Shown here piece by piece: positions 27,395-35,475 of a stretch of 64,000 bases of DNA (positions within the stretch are counted from its first letter, which is position 1; each line of letters begins with the position of its first letter). The translations under genes and the position numbers were made by a program. The notes beneath the pieces are model-generated. The model searched no databases. It saw only the letters and a program-made list of their open reading frames with translations, and had not been told where the DNA came from. This DNA comes from DASVBE01 sp963770375. GTDB lineage: Bacteria > Actinomycetota > Actinomycetes > Streptosporangiales > Streptosporangiaceae. The stretch covers positions 620,001 to 684,000 of the forward strand of contig CAVYPM010000017.1 of the NCBI GenBank assembly GCA_963770375.1, given 5' to 3'.

Positions 27395-28114
27395 TCAGGT
27401 GGGCGGGGGGTTCAGGAGGTCGCCTGCCCAGGCGATGCCATCGGACGGCTCTACCGTGACGGCCTCCAGGTCGTCGCGGGCAATGAGCTCGGCGATGCAC
27501 TGCCGGGTACCACCAACATAGGTGCTCATGAAGTCCACCTCGGTCTCCACGCACCAGGCCCGGTCATGGGGCCACCACAGGCTCGGCGACTGCCACCAGG
27601 TGTCCGCACATAGCGATGTCCGCACGGCGGTGAGCGGGCCGGTGAACAGCAGCAGCCGCCGGTTCGGAATCTCAAAGGCCGGAGCGGCGTCATCGGCGAA
27701 CGCCAGGCATCCGTAGCCGTCCCAGACAGCAAAACAGCACTGCCCGGGCGTCCCGGTATGCCGTGACAGCACCGAGGCCAGCACCGGCACCAGCTCTTGC
27801 GGAAGACTTCCCTCTTCCGGTTCGCGGTCCCACACGCCAGGTTGCGAGGCGCCGTGCACGAAGCGGAAGGAGCCCGTGATGGACGGCCATTGCATCGCGC
27901 GGTGGGCGGCCCGGCCGTTCGCCTGCGCGACATCGCGCCACCTGACGGGCCCCTCTGGTTCGCCCTTCCAGGCCGGGTGAAAGATCCTGCCGTAAGCCTC
28001 GAACCCCTCAGGCACGACCGACAGCACGCTTTCGGCGAATCCACGCAGCCCGGCGACAACCCAGGAGGCAGCCCCCGCGTCAGGCGCACTCTGATAGCTG
28101 TCGAGCCGAACCAC
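27395..28114 (-). CDS. conserved actinobacterial-type hypothetical protein (239 aa)
   Basis: A soluble 239-residue protein rich in Trp and aromatic residues, with PEGFEAYGRIFHPAW near the start, a central CCFAVWDGYGCLAF, RRLLLFTGPL, and SLWWPHDRAWCVETEVDF towards the end. This layout recurs, as I recall, in uncharacterised proteins of Streptomyces and relatives; no domain function is known to me. G+C looks lower than in the neighbouring core genes. It sits between the two tRNA-Ala-like repeats, suggesting arrival by site-specific integration. The start codon (GTG 28114 region) is approximate. Confidence 0.7.
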   Translation of the reverse strand: MVRLDSYQSAPDAGAASWVVAGLRGFAESVLSVVPEGFEAYGRIFHPAWKGEPEGPVRWRDVAQANGRAAHRAMQWPSITGSFRFVHGASQPGVWDREPEEGSLPQELVPVLASVLSRHTGTPGQCCFAVWDGYGCLAFADDAAPAFEIPNRRLLLFTGPLTAVRTSLCADTWWQSPSLWWPHDRAWCVETEVDFMSTYVGGTRQCIAELIARDDLEAVTVEPSDGIAWAGDLLNPPPT

Positions 28115-28448
28115 TCAGCCATCGTCCCCCTGCCGGGCTGGCGCTGCATCCGAATTTGGCGGCCCCGGATCTCTCACAGCTTTCTCACGGACTGGCCGGA
28201 CGACGCCGGACCAGGGCGGACGGTCTGGATATCCGGTGGACCCTGACCTGCGGCTACGGACTGTGCCGCACTGGCCGGACATATGGCATTGATCTACGGA
28301 TCAGATGGCGGTCAGGCGATGGGCGCGAACCTAAGCGTGCCTGCGGCGTGCCCGATCGGACGGTAATCAGCGGTGACTTACGGTCGTTCACGGACACGCC
28401 ACATAGGCGCTCACCAGCGATAGGCCAGGTCAGGTGGCCAGGTCCACG

Positions 28449-28469
28449 ATCTTTGCAGGCAGGGGGTCA
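28449..28469 (+). repeat. putative att-like repeat (tRNA-Ala anticodon-arm sequence), copy 2
   Basis: ATCTTTGCAGGCAGGGGGTCA, one mismatch from the copy at 27340-27360, in the same orientation, 1109 bp away. The pair brackets the hypothetical gene at 27395-28114. Confidence 0.55.
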
Positions 28470-28475
28470 ACAGGA

Positions 28476-28562
28476 CTAGCTGGTCACCCTGACAAGGAAC
28501 AGCCATGCGTTGACCACGCCGCCCAGCAGGCTTGCCACCGCGGCGGGAATCAGCCAGTACAT
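28476..28562 (-). CDS. possible small membrane peptide or membrane-gene fragment (28 aa)
   Basis: The frame encodes MYWLIPAAVASLLGGVVNAW and then LFLVRVTS, one clear membrane helix. The ATG at 28562 has no good ribosome-binding site, and upstream in-frame codons up to 28730 are not protein-like. It may be the tail of a decayed membrane gene cut at the adjacent repeat. Low certainty. Confidence 0.25.
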   Translation of the reverse strand: MYWLIPAAVASLLGGVVNAWLFLVRVTS

Positions 28563-28716
28563 CTGCCGCGAAACGCTGGTATTTCGGGCCGCCGATTGCT
28601 GGCGAGGTAAGGTCTTTGCGCCAAGGTACGGCTGGCGAATATTACGGGTGCTGGGCCGTTTGACCGGGGGACGATCACCTGCCCGCCCGGGACGGCGTGC
28701 TGACAGGGGGGTCAGG

Positions 28717-29145
28717 ATGAAGCGAAACATGACTGCGGTCGTTCTTACCGCGGCATGCGGGCTGGGGGTCTTGGGCGGTGCGGCACCGGCTTCTGCCGCG
28801 ACGCGGCCGGTCGTGGTCTATGAGCCGGCCGTCACCGGCCCGCATCCCGTCAAGAGCGCGGTCCGGCCATCGTCGTGGTACCTGACCATCGGGCCGGCCA
28901 CCAAGTTCCGTGGCACTCACTGGTCGAGCTGGGGCCGTAAGACCGCATTCGGTACGGCCACGATGTACGTCATCGACTTCGGCACCCATAACGAGGGCCA
29001 TGCCAGGCTGAAGCTTTATGACGTCAGGAGGCACAACGGCACGCGCTACTTCAAAAAGCTCCGCATCCGCGGGGCCCGGACCGAGAACGGCGTATGGAAC
29101 TGGTGCTTCAGCATCGGCGAGTGGCAATCGGCGTGCCCGGGCTGA
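28717..29145 (+). CDS. small secreted protein of unknown function (142 aa)
   Basis: It starts with a standard signal peptide (MKRNMTAVVLTAACGLGVLG, cleavage likely after ASA near residue 28). The mature protein of about 114 residues is rich in Trp, Tyr, Arg and Lys (SSWYLTIGPATKFRGTHWSSW ... RLKLYDVRRHNGTRYFKKL). It has two Cys near the C-terminus (NWCFSIGEWQSACPG) that could form a disulfide. AGGGGGG precedes ATG 28717. I do not recognise a family. It is a lone gene in the accessory region. Confidence 0.75.
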   Translation: MKRNMTAVVLTAACGLGVLGGAAPASAATRPVVVYEPAVTGPHPVKSAVRPSSWYLTIGPATKFRGTHWSSWGRKTAFGTATMYVIDFGTHNEGHARLKLYDVRRHNGTRYFKKLRIRGARTENGVWNWCFSIGEWQSACPG

Positions 29146-29325
29146 GAACAGCATTTGACGATGGCGCATGAGATCGGCACCGCCCCGGGGTGGCGGATCC
29201 ACCATGATCATTGCTGAGGCCAGCCTGGACCCGGTGGCCACTCACCTGGCTTCGGCGCCTGCGAGGACGGGCTATCTACAGTCGGGGCATGGTGCTAGCA
29301 GAGCCCGAGCGGTCAGGGCTGGCCT

Positions 29326-29403
29326 ATGCCTGACATCACCGGCCAGGTTGTCATCCTCACCGTCACAGATGCCGACCGCAGCGCGGCCTGGTACTGCGAT
29401 CTG
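29326..29403 (+). pseudogene. glyoxalase/bleomycin-resistance family N-terminal remnant
   Basis: ATG 29326 opens MPDITGQVVILTVTDADRSA followed by AWYCDL, which matches the first strand and helix of VOC-superfamily proteins (usually ...LTVTDLDRSAAWYRDLLGF). The similarity ends abruptly after about 26 residues; the following sequence is unrelated and then gives way to the promoter of the protease gene. It is a truncated gene, another decay mark in this region. Confidence 0.6.
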
Positions 29404-29495
29404 CAGGTCAGCGACCGCAGACTTGCGGCTCCCCCTCGGCTTCGCCTCAGGTTCCGCTCTTATCCTGTTAAGAAACCTGTTCTCTGTGTGGGGCG

Positions 29496-30275
29496 ATGGA
29501 TCGCGAGCCTGCTGGTGCCACGGGCCGTCGTCGCGCGGCCGTCCTCGCGGTCATGGCAGCCGTCCTCGCGGTCATGGTTGCCCTGGTCGCGGTGCTCGCG
29601 GTCGTTGCGACCCGCCGCGAGGTGACCAGAAATGCCAGTCCCGCGGCGACGCCTAGACCTACCGCGACCGCGGACCCGTCCGTGTCGGCCATCTACCAGC
29701 GGGTCAGGCCGTCGGTGGTGGTCGTGCGTACCAACGACGCGCTCGGCACCGGGGTGGTCGTGGCGGATGACGGCACGATCGTGACCGCGAACCACGTCAT
29801 CGCCGGCGCCACCAGGATCACGGTCAGGTTCTTCGACGGGACGACGGCAAAGGCGGCCGTCGCCTCGGCCAATCCCAAGCTGGACGTCGCGGTGCTGAGG
29901 CCGGATTCGCTGCCGGAGACCGTCGTACCGGCGGCCCTCGGCGGCGCGGCCAACGTGGGAGCGCAGGTCGTCGCCATCGGCAACCCGCTCGGCCTGACCG
30001 ACAGCGTGTCCGTCGGCGTGGTCTCCGGCCTCAACCGGACCGCGGAGACAGCCGAGGGCACCTACTCCGGGCTCATCCAGTTCGACGCGTCGGTCAACCC
30101 CGGGAGCTCCGGCGGGCCGCTGCTCGACGCAGGGGGCGTGGTTGTCGGCATCGTTGTCTCGATTGCCAACCCGGACCACCAGGACGCCTTCGCGGGCATC
30201 GGGTTTGCCGTGCCCATCGGCTCCGCGCTCGGCGGCACGGGCGGTCCCGGGCCGGGGAACGGACCTCAGATATGA
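29496..30275 (+). CDS. membrane-anchored trypsin-like serine protease (S1C/HtrA-like, no PDZ)
   Basis: 259 residues: a basic start, one membrane anchor at about 14-38, a Thr/Pro/Ala linker, then an HtrA-type protease domain. The triad is complete: His100 (VTANHVI), Asp130 (KLDVAVL), Ser205 (NPGSSGGPLL). No PDZ domain follows, unlike DegP/HtrA. It ends in Gly/Pro repeats 25 bp before the MoxR gene, so it is likely part of that operon and may process or quality-control the VWA proteins or their envelope clients. Confidence 0.9.
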   Translation: MDREPAGATGRRRAAVLAVMAAVLAVMVALVAVLAVVATRREVTRNASPAATPRPTATADPSVSAIYQRVRPSVVVVRTNDALGTGVVVADDGTIVTANHVIAGATRITVRFFDGTTAKAAVASANPKLDVAVLRPDSLPETVVPAALGGAANVGAQVVAIGNPLGLTDSVSVGVVSGLNRTAETAEGTYSGLIQFDASVNPGSSGGPLLDAGGVVVGIVVSIANPDHQDAFAGIGFAVPIGSALGGTGGPGPGNGPQI

Positions 30276-30300
30276 CCGCCCAACCACCCGGAGGGGACAG

Positions 30301-31281
30301 ATGAGCCCGGGCCCTGCAGCGAACCCGCTCGAGAGCGTGCTGTTCGAGGTCAAGCGCACTATCGTCGGCCACGACGTGCTGCTGGAACGGATGGCGGTCG
30401 CGCTGATATCCGGCGGGCACCTCCTCGTGGAGGGAGTGCCAGGCCTGGCCAAGACGCTCGCCGTGAAGTCACTCGCGGCGGCGGTCGGCGGGCAGTTCCA
30501 GCGGATCCAGTTCACCCCGGATCTGATGCCCGCCGACCTGACCGGGACGCGTGTCTACCATCAGCACACCGGCGAGTTCGAGACCCAGCTGGGCCCGGTC
30601 TTCGCGAACCTGCTGCTGGCCGATGAGATCAACCGCGCTCCGGCCAAGGTGCAGAGCGCTCTGCTCGAGGTCATGCAGGAGCACCAGGTCACGATCGGCC
30701 GCGAGACGTTCCGGGTGCCCGAGCCTTTCCTGGTCATGGCGACGCAGAACCCTATCGAGTCGGAGGGGACCTATCCGCTGCCGGAGGCGCAGATCGACCG
30801 GTTCATGATGAAGGTCCTCGTCGGCTACCCGAGCTCCCATGAGGAGCACGCCATCGTCGACCGGGCGCTGCGCCCCGCCGAGCCGATCCGGGCGATGCTG
30901 ACGCCCGAGGACCTGATCAAGATGCAAGCGCGCGCGCAGCAGCTGTACGTCGACCCGGCCATCACCGACTACGCCGTCCGCCTGGTGACCGCGACGCGCC
31001 TGCCGGGCCTGGCCGGGCTGGACGAGATAAAGCGGTACCTGACCTACGGCGCCAGCCCCCGCGCCTCCATTGCGCTGGTCGTCGGCGGGCGGGCGCTGGC
31101 GCTCCTGCGGGGCCGGGACTACGTGCTGCCGAACGACGTCAGCGATCTCGCCGCGGATGTGCTGCGGCACCGCATCGTGCTGTCCTACGAGGCACTCGCC
31201 GACAACATCAGCCCCGACGACATCATCACCCGGGTGCGCCACGCCGTGCCCGAGCCCGAGGTCGCCCTGCAGAGCCGGTGA
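30301..31281 (+). CDS. MoxR-family AAA+ ATPase
   Basis: A chaperone-like AAA+ ATPase of 326 residues. Walker A is GVPGLAKT, Walker B LLADEINRA, sensor 1 ATQNPIE, and arginine-finger/sensor 2 residues lie in LPEAQIDRF and GASPRAS. MoxR ATPases act with VWA-domain proteins encoded downstream to mature or activate protein complexes. GGAGGGGACAG precedes ATG 30301. The stop overlaps the GTG of the DUF58 gene (GTGA). Confidence 0.95.
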   Translation: MSPGPAANPLESVLFEVKRTIVGHDVLLERMAVALISGGHLLVEGVPGLAKTLAVKSLAAAVGGQFQRIQFTPDLMPADLTGTRVYHQHTGEFETQLGPVFANLLLADEINRAPAKVQSALLEVMQEHQVTIGRETFRVPEPFLVMATQNPIESEGTYPLPEAQIDRFMMKVLVGYPSSHEEHAIVDRALRPAEPIRAMLTPEDLIKMQARAQQLYVDPAITDYAVRLVTATRLPGLAGLDEIKRYLTYGASPRASIALVVGGRALALLRGRDYVLPNDVSDLAADVLRHRIVLSYEALADNISPDDIITRVRHAVPEPEVALQSR

Positions 31282-32171
31282 GCCCCATGCGCACTGTCCC
31301 CGAACGACTCCTGCTCCGCCTGGAATGGCGGGTTGTCCGTCGCCTGGAGGGACGCGTGCAGGGCGGTTACCGCACCGCGCACCGCGGGTCCGGAACCGAC
31401 CTGGCCGGCCTGCGCAGCTACATCGAGGGCGATGACGCGCGGCACATCGACTGGAACGTCACCTCCCGGCTGGGCGAGCCGCACGTGCGCATGTTCAACG
31501 AAGACCGCGAGATGACCGCATGGCTGGTGCTTGACCGCTCGGCGTCCATGGCGGTGGGCGCGCCGGGCCGCGGGAAGCAGGATGTGCTAGACGAGCTGGC
31601 CCTCGCCGTAGCCCGGCTGCTCAGCCGGGGCGGCAACTCCGTCGGGGCGCTGTTCTACGACACCGGGGTGGTGCGCGTGGTGCCGCCCGGGACGGGCCGC
31701 CGTCACGTCCTGCGCATCGGCGCTGAACTCGCCCGCACCGCCGGCGCCCGGCGCGGCAGCACGACCGACCTTGCCGCGATGCTCGACGCGGCCGCGCGGC
31801 TCGCCCGGCGCCGCAGCCTGATCGTCGCCGTGTCCGACTTCATCGGCACCGGCGACTGGGAGCGCTCCCTGCTGCGGCTGACCCCGCGCCACGAGGTTGT
31901 CGCCCTTCGCGTCATCGACGCCGCCGACGACGAGTTGCCCGACGCCGGGCTGATCGTCGTGGAGGACGCCGAGACCGGGGAGCAGCTCATCGTCGACTCG
32001 GGCGACCCGGTGCTGCGGGCACGTTTCCAGGCGGGCGCCGGGGAGCGCGCCGCCCGGCTGGACGCCGGCATGCGCCGGGCTGGAGTGCTCCTGCAGACCA
32101 TCAGCACCACGGATGACCTTGCCGCCTCGCTCATCGAGGTCGTCACCCGAACCCGTCGCAGGCGCACATGA
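31278..32171 (+). CDS. DUF58 domain protein (VWA-like partner of MoxR)
   Basis: 297 residues. The DUF58 signature YIEGDDARHIDWNVTSR is present and is followed by a VWA-like fold with a degenerate MIDAS (LVLDRSASM). This class always accompanies MoxR genes and is thought to be a cytosolic adaptor. Start GTG 31278 overlaps the MoxR stop by 4 bp; an ATG at 31287 is an alternative. Its stop overlaps the next ATG (ATGA), continuing the tight coupling. Confidence 0.92.
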   Translation: MSPMRTVPERLLLRLEWRVVRRLEGRVQGGYRTAHRGSGTDLAGLRSYIEGDDARHIDWNVTSRLGEPHVRMFNEDREMTAWLVLDRSASMAVGAPGRGKQDVLDELALAVARLLSRGGNSVGALFYDTGVVRVVPPGTGRRHVLRIGAELARTAGARRGSTTDLAAMLDAAARLARRRSLIVAVSDFIGTGDWERSLLRLTPRHEVVALRVIDAADDELPDAGLIVVEDAETGEQLIVDSGDPVLRARFQAGAGERAARLDAGMRRAGVLLQTISTTDDLAASLIEVVTRTRRRRT

Positions 32172-33121
32172 CACTAGCCTCTCCCGCGCTGCTCGCGGCC
32201 GGCCTGCTCGTCGCCGCCGCCCTGGGTTACGGCGCCGTCGTCGTCTCCCGGCGGCGGGCCGCGGCGCTGGCGGCGGCCGGCCTCGCCGGGCCTCGCCGCG
32301 CCCGGCAGGCCGGGGTGTGGCTGACGATCACGGGCATCGCTGTGCTCGCGATCGCTGTCGCTGGCCCGGCGGCATCGCTCCCGGTGCCCCGGCAGTCCGG
32401 CACCGTCATCCTCGCCATGGACGTGTCCAGCAGCATGAGCGCCAAGGATGTCGCTCCGGACCGGCTGGCGGCCGCGCAGCGGGCGGCGCGGTCGTTCATA
32501 GCGGCGCAGCCAAGCAGCATCGACATCGGCGTCGTCGCCTTCGCCAATGGCGCGCTCATCACCGGCCGGCCCACTCGCGATCACGCCGAGGCGACGGCGG
32601 TGATCAGGCGCCTGAAAGCTTCCGGCGGGACCTCGCTGGGCCCGGCCGTCATAGCCGCGCTGTCCGCGATCACGGGCCGGGCGATCTCCGTCGGACGCGA
32701 CGGCACGGTATCCGGCATCGGTTACTGGCCGTCGGCCACGATCGTCATCTTCTCCGACGGCCAGGACGAAAGCCCGGCCAGCGCCACGGCCACGGCCACC
32801 GCAGCGGCCGAGAAGGCGGGCGTGCGCATCGACACCGTCGGGATCGGCAGCACCGCAGGAACCACGGTTGACGTCGACGGGTATCACCTGTTCACCGCTC
32901 TTAACCCCGGCGCCCTGAGGTCGATCGCGCGGGCCACCCGGGGCACGTACTACCCCGTCTCCGACGCCGGCCAGCTGGACCGAATCGCCTCGACGATCAG
33001 GCTCCGGCTCACGGTGACAAGCCAGCGGCTGCCGCTCGCGGGTGCGTTCATCGCCCTGGCCATGGTGCTTCTCGCCGCGGGCTCCGTTCTCACGGTGGTC
33101 AGATCGGGGCGGGTGATCTGA
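32168..33121 (+). CDS. VWA-domain membrane protein (BatA-like)
   Basis: 317 residues with two N-terminal helices (about 4-26 and 50-68), a VWA domain and a C-terminal helix (about 286-312). This is the usual BatA arrangement with the VWA domain outside the membrane. The MIDAS motif is intact (AMDVSSSMS, with Thr in GGTSLG and Asp in FSDGQDE). It overlaps the DUF58 gene by 4 bp and abuts the next VWA gene without a gap. A partner for metal-dependent binding in the MoxR system. Confidence 0.92.
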   Translation: MTLASPALLAAGLLVAAALGYGAVVVSRRRAAALAAAGLAGPRRARQAGVWLTITGIAVLAIAVAGPAASLPVPRQSGTVILAMDVSSSMSAKDVAPDRLAAAQRAARSFIAAQPSSIDIGVVAFANGALITGRPTRDHAEATAVIRRLKASGGTSLGPAVIAALSAITGRAISVGRDGTVSGIGYWPSATIVIFSDGQDESPASATATATAAAEKAGVRIDTVGIGSTAGTTVDVDGYHLFTALNPGALRSIARATRGTYYPVSDAGQLDRIASTIRLRLTVTSQRLPLAGAFIALAMVLLAAGSVLTVVRSGRVI

Positions 33122-34180
33122 ATGTCGCTGTCCTGGCCGTGGGCCTTGCTGGCCCTCCTGGCCCTCCCGCTGGTGATCGCAGCCTGGTGGTGGACGCGGC
33201 GCCGGCGGCGGCGCGGGGCGGTGCGCGTGACCTCGATCGCGCTCGTCCGCGCGGCCCTTCCCGGCCGCACCCGCTGGCGCCGGCTCATCCCTGCGGTGCT
33301 GCTGCTGCTCGGGCTGGCAGTCCTCGGCGTCGGCGCCGCGCGCCCGCAGGCCAGCGTGCGGGTCCCGTCGTCGTCCGGCACGATCATGCTCGCGCTCGAC
33401 GTCTCGGGCTCCATGTGCTCCACCGACGTGCGCCCGAACCGCCTAACGGCCGCCGAGAACGCGGCCAGCGCCTTCATCAAGTCCGAGGCGGGCGGGCCGC
33501 GCATTGGCCTCGTCGCATTCGCGGGAATCGCCGGGGTCGTTGTGCCCCCGACCACAGATACGGGCACGCTGCTGCGCGCCCTGGCCGGCCTGTCCACGTC
33601 GCAGGGCACCGCGATCGGCCAGGGCATCCTGACCTCGCTCGACGCCATCGCGCAGATCGACCCCTCGGTCGCGCCAACCGGTGCGCGACCCGCTCGTGCC
33701 CGCGGCCATGCGCACGACGTGATCGTGGTACTCACAGACGGCTCGAACAACGTGGGCGTCGACCCGCAGACCGCAGCACGGCAGGCCGCCACCCGGGGCG
33801 TGCGCGTCTTCACGATCGGGTTCGGCACCACCAAGCTCGCGTCCCTGGCGTGCAGCAGCTCGCAGTTCGGCGGCTTCGGCAGCTTCGGCGGGGGGCCCCG
33901 CGGCGGGTTCGGTGGGCGCAACCCGCTCGTTGCCGACTACGGCGCGCTCCGGCAGATCGCCGGCCTCACAGACGGCAAGTTCTACCGCGCACAAAACGCC
34001 GACCAGCTCAAGGCCGCCCTCGGCAACCTCTCCGGCACGTTTACGATCATCCGCGAGCACCTCGACATAGCCGCCTGGTTCGCCGGCTTCGGCGGCCTGT
34101 TCATCGCCGTCGCGCTCGCGCTCTCGCTGTGGTGGAACAGGACCCGGCGCATCCCAGGCCGTGCGCCCGCGGCACTGTGA
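33122..34180 (+). CDS. VWA-domain membrane protein with Gly/Phe-rich insert (BatA/BatB-like)
   Basis: 352 residues. Two N-terminal helices (about 5-22 and 56-75), a VWA domain with intact MIDAS (ALDVSGSMCS, QGTAIG, LTDGSNN), and a C-terminal helix at about 314-336. Between VWA strands there is an unusual low-complexity loop of Phe/Gly repeats (FGGFGSFGGGPRGGFGGR, about 250-268), absent in the neighbouring paralogue. ATG 33122 immediately follows the previous stop. It is last in the protease-MoxR-DUF58-VWA-VWA operon. Confidence 0.92.
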   Translation: MSLSWPWALLALLALPLVIAAWWWTRRRRRRGAVRVTSIALVRAALPGRTRWRRLIPAVLLLLGLAVLGVGAARPQASVRVPSSSGTIMLALDVSGSMCSTDVRPNRLTAAENAASAFIKSEAGGPRIGLVAFAGIAGVVVPPTTDTGTLLRALAGLSTSQGTAIGQGILTSLDAIAQIDPSVAPTGARPARARGHAHDVIVVLTDGSNNVGVDPQTAARQAATRGVRVFTIGFGTTKLASLACSSSQFGGFGSFGGGPRGGFGGRNPLVADYGALRQIAGLTDGKFYRAQNADQLKAALGNLSGTFTIIREHLDIAAWFAGFGGLFIAVALALSLWWNRTRRIPGRAPAAL

Positions 34181-34189
34181 GCATGTGAA

Positions 34190-34223
34190 TACCTAGGTAG
34201 ACATCGCTTTGTCTACCTAGGTA
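34190..34223. promoter_or_regulatory. long perfect inverted repeat, PadR-like operator
   Basis: TACCTAGGTAGACA (34190-34203) and its exact complement TGTCTACCTAGGTA (34210-34223) are separated by 6 bp; each arm itself contains the palindrome TACCTAGGTA. It sits 12 bp before the start codon at 34235. TACCTAGGTA-type palindromes are typical of PadR-family operators in actinobacteria, but no PadR gene is in this window. Confidence 0.7.
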
Positions 34224-34234
34224 GAGTTGCCGCC

Positions 34235-35317
34235 ATGACGAGCCGGCTGGTGCGCGCGGTGCTCCGGCTGATGCCGGCCCGGCGCCGAGAGTGGGCCGAG
34301 GCGCTGTTCGCCGAGACCGGGCAGGCTCCCAACGGGCGGGCGCGGCTGGCGTGGCGGCCGGCGGGGCACGGCTGATCGCCCGCGAGGCACTGCTGGCGCA
34401 GCGGGCCGCCTGGGTGGCGATGCTCGCGGGCACCGCTGCCTGGGTCATCCTGGTGGCCTGGCCGGGCCCGGCCAGCACCCCCGCCACCGCGGTCAACCGG
34501 CTGAACGGCATCACCGTGCTGGCCATGCTGGCCGGGCTGCCGCTGCTGGTGCGCTGGCGGTTCGGGCCGCTCGCCGCGGGACGGCTGCCCCGGCTGCTCA
34601 GGTTCGGCGGCTACGCGCTGGTGCTGGCGCTGACCGTGGCCAAGGCCAGCGTCGAGCAGGTGCGGGACAACCCGGCCGCGGTGCCGCACGTGCCGCAGGA
34701 CGCGTCGGTCCCGGCGCTGACCGGGATGATCTACGTCTGGGTCAGCCAGAGCCTGTTCCTGCTCATCATCGCGGTGTACCTGGCCGGCGTGCTGGTGCTG
34801 ACCGCGCAGCGGCCCGGGGTCGCCACCGCGACCCGGCGGGCCGGGACCGGGGCGGGCCTGCTCCTCGGCGCCGTCCTTTTCGCGGTCGCCCCGCTCGGGC
34901 TCAGCAACCCGCGGCTGGGCGCGGCCAGCGGGCCGGCCTCGGCTGGCCGCCATCGCCGCGGTGTTCGCCCTGCCCTTCGCGGCCGCCCTGCGGTCCGCGG
35001 TGCGGGCCGGGCGCGCTACCCGGCGGCCGGCGACGAGCCGCAGGCCGATTCTGCCCGGCTCCGGCAGGGTCTCGCGGCCGGGTTCCTCACCTCGGGTATC
35101 GCCGCCCTGATGGTCACGGCCCTGGCCACGGTGGTGATCGCGCTGACCGCCAGGACGGGCTGGATGGCTGCACGTGCTGTACCCGGGCCAGCCGCTCACC
35201 CCGGCCCGTGCCTCCCACTACGCGCTGATGGCCAGCCTCGGCACCGATAGCTACAGCGTGGTCCTGGCCCTTGTTCCGGGCATCGGGCTGGTGCTCGGCC
35301 TGCTGGCCGGCGCATGA
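34235..35317 (+). pseudogene. integral membrane protein gene broken by several frameshifts
   Basis: ATG 34235 opens MTSRLVRAVLRLMPARRREW and reads to about 34357. There the protein-like frame shifts (a one-base loss would explain it) and continues GGARLIAREALLAQRAAWVA with four hydrophobic segments. Near 34935 the sense passes to another frame (RLAAIAAVFALPFAAALRSA). Near 35040 it returns (LRQGLAAGFLTSGIAALMV). Near 35165 it shifts again to LHVLYPGQPLTP and finally LGLLAGA before TGA 35315-35317. Read together it is one membrane protein of about 350 residues. No function known. Either a true decaying gene or clustered assembly indels. Confidence 0.75.
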
Positions 35318-35475
35318 CCGCCGGGCGCACGGCCGCCGTGCCGCCGCCCGGCGGCCTCGAGCTGGCGAGCGCCGACGCGGACGGCCCCTAAAGTTCCGCG
35401 TCAGCGCCGCCGGAGCCCGGCTGGGACCGCCCGTCACGCGAGCCCAGCCGGGCAGCTTTTCGCCGGCCTGCCCCC
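35318..35475. other. intergenic region between the broken membrane gene and the MFS gene
   Basis: 158 bp between convergent features; it contains the terminator hairpin listed separately and nothing else recognisable. Confidence 0.5.
35415..35460 (+). terminator. Rho-independent terminator
   Basis: GCCCGGCTGGG (35415-35425) pairs with CCCAGCCGGGC (35443-35453), and a TTTT run follows at 35457-35460. It is oriented for transcripts of the broken membrane gene. Confidence 0.8.

Larger units (their letters stand above)
28115..28716. other. 600-bp low-coding intergenic region
   Basis: Relatively AT-rich for this genome. It contains the second tRNA-Ala-like repeat (28449-28469), a possible 28-codon membrane reading frame on the minus strand (28476-28562) and, near 28600-28716, the promoter and AGGGGGG ribosome-binding site for the secreted protein at 28717. 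An open frame at 28156-28479 has no start signal or protein-like character. I see no other gene. Confidence 0.5.

Noticed and set aside
27340..28469. A complete tRNA-Ala gene at either repeat
   Set aside because: Only the anticodon-arm segment matches; acceptor, D and T arms cannot be found around either copy.
28156..28479. 107-codon plus-strand open frame in the accessory region
   Set aside because: Arg/Gly-rich without domain features or ribosome-binding site, ending in the tRNA-like repeat; judged non-coding.
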